From Chloroflexota bacterium (GTDB lineage: Bacteria; Chloroflexota; Anaerolineae; B4-G1; SLSP01), in the NCBI GenBank assembly GCA_029555965.1, contig JAKQHY010000081.1, forward strand, positions 28,483 to 92,482: 64,000 nt of DNA. Reading direction: 5' to 3'. A program made the position numbers and the translations under genes. Below the pieces are notes generated by a model. It did no database searches. It saw only the letters and a list, made by a program, of their open reading frames with translations, and was not told the origin of the DNA. This document shows, one piece after another, positions 17,094 to 22,849 of this stretch. How positions within the stretch are numbered: position 1 is the first letter of the stretch; each line of letters starts with the position of its first letter.

Positions 17094-17846
17094 TTAGCGT
17101 TGCAGATTGTTAGCCTCTGGTCTATCAAATCGCAGATAGGTCTGCGTGGCGTTGTCCAGATTGGCGTAGACGCCCCGGTATTCCGGCGGGAGTAGCGCGG
17201 CGATCTGGTACATCATCTCGTCGGTGATTTGCTGGCGCACGGCGCGGGTCACTTTAACGTCGTTGGTTTCTATTCGGAAAGGCTCGCCCACGGCGATGTG
17301 ATACTCCGTCCGGCGCAGGCGTTTGATGTTCTCCGCGAACTTTTCCCCGCCGTAGCAGGCGACCGGCACCACCCGCGCGCCGGTGCGCTGCGCGAGCATC
17401 ACCACGCCGGGCTTCCCGGCTTGTAGGTAGCCGTCATGACTGCGCGTGCCCTCCGGCGCGATGAAGAGGATGCGGCCTTGTTCCAGGGCTTCGATGCCCC
17501 GTCGTAGCGCCGTCAGGTCTACCTCCTCGCGGTTGATGGGGATGACGTCCCACACGCTAAACAGGATGCGATAAAACCAGATTTTCCAGTTTTCTTCTTT
17601 GGAAAAACCGATCCCCAGATCGCTGGGCACACGGGGATAGATCATCGGCAGTTCCAGGAAGTTGACGTGGTTGGAGATGACGATGAGCGGCCCGACCAGC
17701 GGGACTTTGTTGAGCTGATCCGCGTCCACTTTGCAGATGATGTTGGTGAGAAGTTTGATGATCTGATTAAAAACTACTCGAACCACCTTTTTCCCTGGCG
17801 GCAAAAAGCGTTGGGGGTTGACCAGTGTGGCGGCGTTTTCGGTCAT
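17094..17846 (-). CDS. 1-acyl-sn-glycerol-3-phosphate acyltransferase (PlsC family)
   Basis: The ATG at 17846 is preceded by GGAG and gives 250 residues. This LPLAT-family enzyme would add the second acyl chain in phosphatidic acid synthesis at the membrane. Motif I reads 'ISNHVNFLELP' (about residues 54-64), so the usual NHxxxxD is NHxxxxE here, a variant that also occurs in other acyltransferases. Motif III is 'FIAPEGTRSHDG' (about 127-138). A hydrophobic patch near the N-terminus may anchor it. HAD phosphatase and secreted-protein genes are upstream in the same direction. PlsX and FabF genes lie elsewhere in the window (55.5-57.8 kb), so lipid genes are split between two loci. Confidence 0.88.
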   Translation of the reverse strand: MTENAATLVNPQRFLPPGKKVVRVVFNQIIKLLTNIICKVDADQLNKVPLVGPLIVISNHVNFLELPMIYPRVPSDLGIGFSKEENWKIWFYRILFSVWDVIPINREEVDLTALRRGIEALEQGRILFIAPEGTRSHDGYLQAGKPGVVMLAQRTGARVVPVACYGGEKFAENIKRLRRTEYHIAVGEPFRIETNDVKVTRAVRQQITDEMMYQIAALLPPEYRGVYANLDNATQTYLRFDRPEANNLQR

Positions 17847-17922
17847 GGTATTCTCCAAACTTTTATGATGCGTGAGGTGTGAAACATGAAAGGCGAGGTC
17901 GGCATACTCAAACTCTCACGTT

Positions 17923-18633
17923 TCATAAAATAGCTTTTTGTAACACTGTCACCAAGTCGCGCAGCTCCCCACGATAGGTGGGCGTTGGGACGCCGGCTTC
18001 TATTTCCGTCGCCGGGCCGGGCACCAGGAATGTGGAACAGCCCAGTTCCGCCGCGACCATATCCATCTCCTCGTCGCCTATGATGAGCGCCTCTTCCGGC
18101 GCGCAAGCCAGTTCGTCCAGAATTTCGGTGAAGTAGCGCAGGTCGGGCTTGGCGAAGTGGCTGTTTTCGTAGTGCGTCACCTTTTGGTAGGGGAAGTTGT
18201 CCACGTCCGCCCAGGCCATACGTTGGCGGGTGGCGATCTCCGGGAAGTAGGGGTTGGTGGCGATGACCACGGTGTACCCCAGGTCGAAGGCGGCTTGCAC
18301 GACGCCGCGCGCTTCCGGCTTGCGGCGCGTGTAGCGGCGCAGTTTGGGGAATTCGTGTTCATAGAAGTGCATAATGGCCGGTTCCAACGTTTCGCGCGGC
18401 GTCCCAACGTAGGGATAGAAGACGTCCGCAAAAACCGCTTCATTGGTGCGTTGCCCGTCGTTGCGGCTGACCGCGTCGGATCCGGCCAGGATGCCTTTCA
18501 CCACCCGCTCCGGCGGCGCGAGGTGCGCCACGCTGGCCGACAACGCGCTGAGGTACGGCGGCAGGAAATCGCGCCGCATATCGTACTCCAGCAGCGTGCC
18601 GTCAAGATCGAAGAGAATGGCTTTGAGGGTCAT
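17923..18633 (-). CDS. HAD-family hydrolase
   Basis: This 236-residue haloacid dehalogenase-like phosphatase has motif I 'LFDLDGTLLEYD' (D9 and D11), a helical cap, the motif III lysine in 'FAKPDLRYF', and motif IV 'IIGDEEMDMVAAE' (about 187-199). It lies two bases after the upstream secreted-protein gene, so they form one transcript. The cap type suggests a small-molecule phosphatase; the substrate is unknown. Confidence 0.88.
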   Translation of the reverse strand: MTLKAILFDLDGTLLEYDMRRDFLPPYLSALSASVAHLAPPERVVKGILAGSDAVSRNDGQRTNEAVFADVFYPYVGTPRETLEPAIMHFYEHEFPKLRRYTRRKPEARGVVQAAFDLGYTVVIATNPYFPEIATRQRMAWADVDNFPYQKVTHYENSHFAKPDLRYFTEILDELACAPEEALIIGDEEMDMVAAELGCSTFLVPGPATEIEAGVPTPTYRGELRDLVTVLQKAIL

Positions 18634-18635
18634 GG

Positions 18636-19301
18636 TTACCGGCGGTAGCCTTCGGCAACAATTTCATCGGATTTGAACGTAACGGCCTCCAGGCACACCT
18701 CTGTGGGCCAGTTGTCGCTCACGATAGTGTCAATTTCCCCTCTGACGAGGAACGCCACCCCAATGCCGTTCACCCGCAACTTTTTCAGCGTGATGACCGG
18801 CATACAGCCGGCCGCAGTGACCTCAATGCTGCCATCCACTTTGAGTTCCTGCCCGTCGATGAAAGGCAGCTCCACGCCGGCCTCCACCAGAGTGTCTCCG
18901 TCAATTTTCACCTCAAAGCTGAGCAAATCCTCCGCCACGTCCACGGTGACGCTGTCCAGCCCCGGCACCTCGCTGTTGTTCTCGGCGATGAGCGTGTTCA
19001 ACGTCTCTTCGGTGATCATCAGGCGCACACTTTGCCCAGCTTCCACCTCGGTTTGCAAGTCCGTAGCGTCCGCCACCGTTTCGATGGTGTATTCCGGCAG
19101 ATCGCGCAGCGGCGCTTCCTCGACGACTTCCGGCTCCGGCTCGACGACGCCCAGCCACACCAGCACCGGCCCGATAAGCGGCCATTCTGGGACTGGCGGC
19201 AGCAGTTGCGGCTGCGCCACTTCGCGCGCGTAGACGGGCGCAGCGCCGGCCAGCAGCGCCACAAAGACCCATAGATTAAACCATTTTGACAAGCGTTTCA
19301 T
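18636..19301 (-). CDS. secreted or periplasmic protein of unknown function
   Basis: The 221-residue protein has a signal peptide ('LWVFVALLAGAAPVYA', cut after about residue 25), a Pro/Glu-rich linker, and a beta-rich domain that resembles LmeA/DUF2993-type lipid-binding proteins ('MITEETLNTLIAEN', 'DLLSFEVKIDG', 'ITLKKLRVNGIGVAFLVRGE'). The resemblance is tentative. It is followed after 2 bases by the HAD gene and then by plsC, which would suit a lipid or envelope role. Two cysteines (about 166 and 200) could form a disulfide. Confidence 0.72.
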   Translation of the reverse strand: MKRLSKWFNLWVFVALLAGAAPVYAREVAQPQLLPPVPEWPLIGPVLVWLGVVEPEPEVVEEAPLRDLPEYTIETVADATDLQTEVEAGQSVRLMITEETLNTLIAENNSEVPGLDSVTVDVAEDLLSFEVKIDGDTLVEAGVELPFIDGQELKVDGSIEVTAAGCMPVITLKKLRVNGIGVAFLVRGEIDTIVSDNWPTEVCLEAVTFKSDEIVAEGYRR

Positions 19302-19319
19302 TTTTATTCTCCGTATTAT

Positions 19320-19393
19320 TTTTTCTTCAGCAGATTTAGCTGATTCAGCAGATTAAATCCAAAATCTGCTCAATCTGCTTAATCTGCTGACAA
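19320..19393. repeat. CAGATT-class hairpin repeat
   Basis: 'AGCAGATTTAGCTGATTCAG' units are followed by 'ATCTGCTCAATCTGCTTAAT' units. The palindromic array fills the gap between rsgA and the secreted-protein gene; the same class occurs at about 5050. Confidence 0.7.
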
Positions 19394-19398
19394 AACTC

Positions 19399-20391
19399 TT
19401 AATCTTCCTCAATGCCCCACCAGTACATATCCGCCAGTTTCCGATGTTCCTGGTGCAGGCGCACATAGCTCGCGTGGCGGTGATCGTCAATCGCGCCCTC
19501 CGCCAGGGCCGCGAGGACGGCGCACCCCGGCTCGACCGTGTGGCTGCAATCGGAGAAGTCGCAGTGGGGGACGTAGGGCGCGATGTCGGGGAAGTAGGCG
19601 TCAATCTCCTCCGGGTCCAGGTCGAAGAGGGCGAGCGCGCGGATGCCGGGCGTATCGGCCACCCAGCCGCCGACGGCCAGCGGCGTCATCTCGGCGACGG
19701 TGGTGGCGTGGCGTCCCTTGCCGGTGACGCGGCTCACGTTCATCACCCGCTTGCCCAATCCCGGCTCTAGCGCGTTGAGCAGGCTTGTCTTGCCGACGCC
19801 TGACGGCCCGATCAACGCCGAGGTCTTGCCGCGCAGCCGCTCGCGCAGCGCATCAATGCCCGACTTCTGAGCGGCGCTGGTGTGAATAACCTCGTACCCG
19901 ATGCGCTCGTAAACGGCGAACATGCGCCGGGCTTCCTCTTCGGTAATCAAATCCATTTTGTTGGCGCAGATCAAACTGGGGATTTCCTGGCGTTCCGCGC
20001 CGACCAACAGCCGATCCAGCATCTTCAAATGGGGCGCGGGGTTGGCGCAGGCGACGACAAACACCACCTGATCCGGGTTCGCCATGATGACCTGCTCCCG
20101 TTCGCGCAGATAGCCCTGCCGATCCCAGCGCCGCGATCCCCTCCCGGAGGCCAACGGCTTGAGCCGGGTCAACGCGCGCGTGCGCTCTTCTACATCCTCG
20201 ATCACATTGCTGCCATCGGGAAGGTTTTCCCACTGCACGCGATCCCCGACGGCCACAATGGTGGCTTCCTGGCGTTCCTTCTTCAGCCGCCCGCGCAAAT
20301 GCGCGACGATGGCTTGACCGTCATCGGTCAGAATCGTGTAAAACCCGCTTTGCGACTTGATCACCAGCCCGGACTGCAAACTTTCCCCCAT
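19399..20391 (-). CDS. rsgA: ribosome small-subunit-dependent GTPase A (RsgA)
   Basis: The start at ATG 20391 has an AGGAGG Shine-Dalgarno sequence and gives 330 residues; a longer open frame upstream only translates a repeat. RsgA is a circularly permuted GTPase that helps mature the 30S subunit. An OB-fold N-terminus ('IVAVGDRVQWE') is followed by the G4 motif 'NKMDLI', then G1 'GPSGVGKTSLLNAL' and G3 'DTPGIRAL'. The C-terminal zinc knuckle is 'CDFSDCSHTVEPGC'. It lies downstream of the ABC-F ATPase gene, another ribosome-associated factor, with a repeat hairpin between them. Confidence 0.95.
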   Translation of the reverse strand: MGESLQSGLVIKSQSGFYTILTDDGQAIVAHLRGRLKKERQEATIVAVGDRVQWENLPDGSNVIEDVEERTRALTRLKPLASGRGSRRWDRQGYLREREQVIMANPDQVVFVVACANPAPHLKMLDRLLVGAERQEIPSLICANKMDLITEEEARRMFAVYERIGYEVIHTSAAQKSGIDALRERLRGKTSALIGPSGVGKTSLLNALEPGLGKRVMNVSRVTGKGRHATTVAEMTPLAVGGWVADTPGIRALALFDLDPEEIDAYFPDIAPYVPHCDFSDCSHTVEPGCAVLAALAEGAIDDHRHASYVRLHQEHRKLADMYWWGIEED

Positions 20392-20422
20392 TCGCCTCCT
20401 GCGAGTGTTTTTTGGGAAACTG

Positions 20423-20520
20423 GAAATGAGTAATGGGTAATGGGTAATGAGTGATGAGTAATGAGTGATGAGCGCCACTCTTTACTCATTTCTCATTTCT
20501 CCTTACTCATTTCTGATTAC
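20423..20520. repeat. ATGAGTAATGGG / TTACTCATTTCTC hairpin repeat
   Basis: The units 'GAGTAATGGGTAATGGGTA' and 'GATGAGTAATGAGTGATGAG' are answered by 'TTTACTCATTTCTCATTTC'. The array extends an open frame upstream of rsgA without being part of it. Confidence 0.75.
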
Positions 20521-20548
20521 AGCTATTGTACCGGGTGAACCTACCCTG

Positions 20549-22249
20549 TCAATGCCTTTTATGTTCGGCGTAATAGGTGTAATCGCCTAAATATTCTGTC
20601 AGCGCGCCGTCTTCCAGTTCTACCACGCGCTCTACCACGCGGTTCAGGAAGTAGCGGTCGTGCGAGATGACCAGCACCGTCCCCTGGAAGTCGTCTATCG
20701 CCTGTTCCAGCACCTCGCAGGACGGCAGATCGAGATTGTTGGTCGGCTCGTCCAGCAGCAGGAAATTGGCGTCGGAGAGCATCAGCTTGGCGAGTTGCAA
20801 GCGGCTGCGCTCCCCGCCAGACAGCGTGGAGACGGTATCCCGTGCGCGCTCGTAGGGGAAGAGGAAGCGCCGCAGGAAGTTCACTGCTGCGTGTTCCGAC
20901 ATGGATTTGGCGTCCCAAATGCTTTCGATCAGCGTGCGATTTGGGTCCAACGTCTGATGCTGCTGCGCGTAATATCCGATCCGCACGCTCGGCCCGACCT
21001 TGATGACGCCGTCCGTCGGCTCCTCCTGCCCCAGGATGCAGCGAAACAACACACTCTTGCCGCTGCCGTTGGCGCCGATCAACCCCACGCGCTCCCCATG
21101 CCACAACAGCAACTCCAACCCCATCAACACAATCTTCTCCCCTTCTCCCTCTCTCCCTCTCTCCCCCTCGCCTTGTCTCCCCCTCTCCCCCTCGCCCGGA
21201 AACACCTTGTCCAAATCCACAATCTCCAACACCTTATTCGACCCCCGCCAGCCGTTCAACTCCAACCCCATCTTCTCGCGCTCGAAAATCGGCTTCTCGA
21301 TGATCTCGCCGTTCTTCTCCATCCGATCCAGCATCTTTTGGCGGGAGCGCGCCTGGCGGATGTGGCGCTCATCAATGACGATGCTCGCCCAATACTCGAA
21401 GCGCGCAATCGCGGCCTCGATGCGGGCGATTTCCTTCTGCTGCGCGGCGTACATCTGCTGCTGGCGCAGCAGGCGCAGTTGCTTGGTCGTGGCGTAGGCT
21501 GAGTAGTTTCCCTGGTAGACCGTGATGTGGTGGTCTTCCAGTTCGGCAATGCCCTCCGCGACTTCGTCCAGCAGATAGCGGTCGTGCGAGACGATGATGA
21601 CGGCGCCGGGGTAGGTGCGGATGAACGTTTCCAGTCGCGTCTTGCCCGCCAGGTCGAGGTGGTTGTCCGGCTCGTCGAGCAGCAGCAGATCGCACTGCAT
21701 CGCCAGCAGCTTCGCCAGCCCCAACATCTTCTGCTGGCCGCCGGAAAGCACGCCGACCGACAGCTCGAAATCGCTTTCGGCGAAGCCGACGTTTTGGAGC
21801 GCCTGCTTGACGCGGCTCTCGTAGCGATAGCCGTCGCGCTGCTCAAACTCTTCCTGCGCGCGGGTGAGGGCGGCCATGGCGCGCGCGAGCTGCCGCTCGT
21901 CGTTGTAGACGGCGGGATCGCCCAGGCGCGCTTCCAGGCGGCGCATCTCGGCCTCCAGGTGATGCAACTCGGCGTTGGCCGACAGCGCTTCCTCCCAGAC
22001 CGTGCGGCTCGCATCCAGGTGAGGCGTCTGCGCCAGGTAGCCGACCTGAGCGACGCGCCGCGCGACGAAGCCCGCGTCGGCCTGCAATTCCCCGACGATG
22101 AGGCGCAGCAGCGTGGACTTCCCCGCGCCGTTCGGTCCCACCAGCCCGATCTTCTGCCCGGCCTGAATCTCCCACGCGAGCTTGTCCAACACCCGTTGCG
22201 CGCCGTGGTAGAAGCTGACTTTATCCACATTGACAATCACAGTACCCAT
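20549..22249 (-). CDS. ABC-F family ATPase (ribosome-acting), with in-frame GA-repeat insert
   Basis: The ATG at 22249 has GGGAGGAAG upstream; the protein has 566 residues with two ABC domains and no membrane segment. Domain 1: 'GPNGAGKSTLL', signature 'LSGGQQKMLGLAKLL', Walker B 'LLLLDEPDNHLDL'. A long charged P-site-tRNA-interacting linker follows ('IVIDERHIRQARSRQKML'). Domain 2: 'GANGSGKSVLF', 'LSGGERSRLQLAKLM', 'FLLLDEPTNNLDL'. ABC-F proteins act at the ribosomal E site, either in translation control or in antibiotic resistance. At about residues 351-373 a GEGERGRQGEGERGR-like stretch is encoded by the same repeat found in intergenic gaps. The gene sits behind an attenuator-like leader (22334-22593), which favours a role in drug-responsive ribosome protection. 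Confidence 0.92.
   Translation of the reverse strand: MGTVIVNVDKVSFYHGAQRVLDKLAWEIQAGQKIGLVGPNGAGKSTLLRLIVGELQADAGFVARRVAQVGYLAQTPHLDASRTVWEEALSANAELHHLEAEMRRLEARLGDPAVYNDERQLARAMAALTRAQEEFEQRDGYRYESRVKQALQNVGFAESDFELSVGVLSGGQQKMLGLAKLLAMQCDLLLLDEPDNHLDLAGKTRLETFIRTYPGAVIIVSHDRYLLDEVAEGIAELEDHHITVYQGNYSAYATTKQLRLLRQQQMYAAQQKEIARIEAAIARFEYWASIVIDERHIRQARSRQKMLDRMEKNGEIIEKPIFEREKMGLELNGWRGSNKVLEIVDLDKVFPGEGERGRQGEGERGREGEGEKIVLMGLELLLWHGERVGLIGANGSGKSVLFRCILGQEEPTDGVIKVGPSVRIGYYAQQHQTLDPNRTLIESIWDAKSMSEHAAVNFLRRFLFPYERARDTVSTLSGGERSRLQLAKLMLSDANFLLLDEPTNNLDLPSCEVLEQAIDDFQGTVLVISHDRYFLNRVVERVVELEDGALTEYLGDYTYYAEHKRH
21127..21199. repeat. intragenic GA/CT-rich repeat in the ABC-F gene
   Basis: Tandem CTCCCTCTCTCCC-type units on the plus strand (GGGAGAG on the coding strand) lie within codons about 351-373 of the ABC-F gene and keep the frame. 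Only one arm is present, so it is not palindromic. Confidence 0.8.
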
Positions 22250-22263
22250 ATCTTCCTCCCTAT

Positions 22264-22330
22264 GAAGACAGGGATTTGGGATTGGGGAGTGGGCATGACC
22301 CAATCCCTACTCCCTCATTCCTAATCCCCT
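22264..22330. repeat. GGGATTGGGGA / TCCCTACTCCCT hairpin repeat
   Basis: 'GGGATTTGGGATTGGGGAG' is answered by 'CAATCCCTACTCCCTC' units directly upstream of the ABC-F Shine-Dalgarno region; the same class occurs at 52.4 and 55.5 kb. Confidence 0.7.
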
Positions 22331-22333
22331 GAT

Positions 22334-22371
22334 GAAATAAAAAGGCCGTGGGAGTTCTCGCTCCCACGGCC
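22334..22371 (-). terminator. intrinsic terminator T2 in the ABC-F leader
   Basis: Read on the minus strand, an 11-bp perfect stem (GGCCGTGGGAG with CTCCCACGGCC, 22371-22361 and 22354-22344) with loop CGAGAA is followed by TTTTTATTTC. It lies inside the 5' leader, about 85 bases before the ABC-F start, so it would stop transcription before the gene. Confidence 0.85.
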
Positions 22372-22394
22372 CAGGAAGGGTGCTGCTGGCTATT

Positions 22395-22433
22395 AGAAAA
22401 CAGAAAGCCGCAGGCGCGAGCGCGCCCACGGCT
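22395..22433 (-). terminator. intrinsic terminator T1 in the ABC-F leader
   Basis: On the minus strand AGCCGTGGGCGCG pairs with CGCGCCTGCGGCT (22433-22406), including two G-U wobbles, and is followed by TTTCTGTTTTC. Its 5' arm shares GCCGTGGG with the 5' arm of T2, so it could pair instead with the 3' arm of T2. Confidence 0.75.
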
Positions 22434-22486
22434 CTCAACGAACTAAACAAGTATAGATGTGACGGACGGGTTGTTCGCAGGCGCAC

Positions 22487-22564
22487 CTAGAGACGGTGCG
22501 CCCCGCTGGACCCGATGAATCCGTATATCCCGATGAACGTTTTGCCTAAACTGATCGTTAACAT
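22487..22564 (-). CDS. putative 25-residue leader peptide of the ABC-F gene
   Basis: ATG at 22564, stop TAG at 22489-22487. A GAGG Shine-Dalgarno sequence lies five bases upstream. The peptide starts 'MLTISLGKTFIGIYGFIG' and ends 'SSGAHRL'. Its hydrophobic Phe-Ile-Gly-Ile-Tyr core recalls macrolide-arresting leader peptides such as the IFVI of ErmCL, but no homology is claimed. The stop codon lies in a hairpin whose partner strand can interfere with the downstream terminator. No Trp or His run is present, so it is not an amino-acid biosynthesis leader. Confidence 0.55.
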   Translation of the reverse strand: MLTISLGKTFIGIYGFIGSSGAHRL

Positions 22565-22587
22565 TGTGTCCTCACTTGATGAACGGC

Positions 22588-22593
22588 ATTATA
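22588..22593 (-). promoter_or_regulatory. extended -10 promoter of the ABC-F leader
   Basis: On the minus strand the sequence reads TGGTATAAT: a consensus -10 (22593-22588) with a TGn extension. No clear -35 is present. Transcription would start near 22580, about 16 bases before the leader ATG. Confidence 0.65.
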
Positions 22594-22621
22594 CCATATT
22601 TGCTAAAACGTGGTACTTGCT

Positions 22622-22796
22622 CAGGGCTATTGCATTTCGAAAACTTCTTCCCGTCAAGCAGCCTGTTTTGCCGCTGAAGCGGCGTTTTTAAGGGGGGATT
22701 TTTGCGGCGGGGCGAAGCCCCGCCGCAAAAATCCCTTTTATCCCCGGCCTTTAGGCCGTATTCAGTTGCCGGACGTGATCAAATGCGATAGCCCTG
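22622..22796. mobile_element. nested-hairpin element B (MITE/REP-like, 175 bp)
   Basis: An outer inverted repeat CAGGGCTATTGCATTT (22622-22637) / AAATGCGATAGCCCTG (22781-22796) encloses a palindrome GCCGCTGAAGCGGC (22670-22683), a 19-bp central hairpin (22695-22713 with 22717-22735, loop GAA) and a palindrome CGGCCTTTAGGCCG (22745-22758). It sits between the divergent promoters of the ABC-F leader and the DUF2298 gene. Confidence 0.75.
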
Positions 22797-22811
22797 GAAC
22801 GCTGCATCACA

Positions 22812-22840
22812 TTGGACAAATATGCAGAACACGGTAGTAT
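22812..22840 (+). promoter_or_regulatory. promoter for a probably leaderless DUF2298 mRNA
   Basis: TTGGAC (22812-22817), 17 bases, TAGTAT (22835-22840). Only nine bases separate the -10 from the ATG at 22850 and no Shine-Dalgarno sequence fits between, so transcription should start at or within about three bases of the start codon. Confidence 0.5.
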
Positions 22841-22849
22841 ACTAGCCTT

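Larger units (their letters stand above)
22334..22580 (-). promoter_or_regulatory. probable translation-dependent attenuator of the ABC-F gene
   Basis: In order on the minus strand: extended -10 promoter (22593-22588), leader ORF (22564-22487), a hairpin straddling the leader stop (GGCGCACC 22502-22495 with GGTGCGCC 22487-22480, approximate edges), terminator T1 and terminator T2, then the ABC-F gene. The 3' arm of the stop hairpin (GTGCGCC) can also pair with GGCGCG in the 5' arm of T1. A ribosome stalled in the leader ORF would free that arm and block T1. This matches the logic known for erm genes and ABC-F resistance genes such as vmlR. The function is inferred from sequence only. Confidence 0.65.

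Noticed and set aside
20392..20478. N-terminal extension of RsgA
   Set aside because: It translates the ATGAGTAATG repeat; the ATG with AGGAGG lies downstream.
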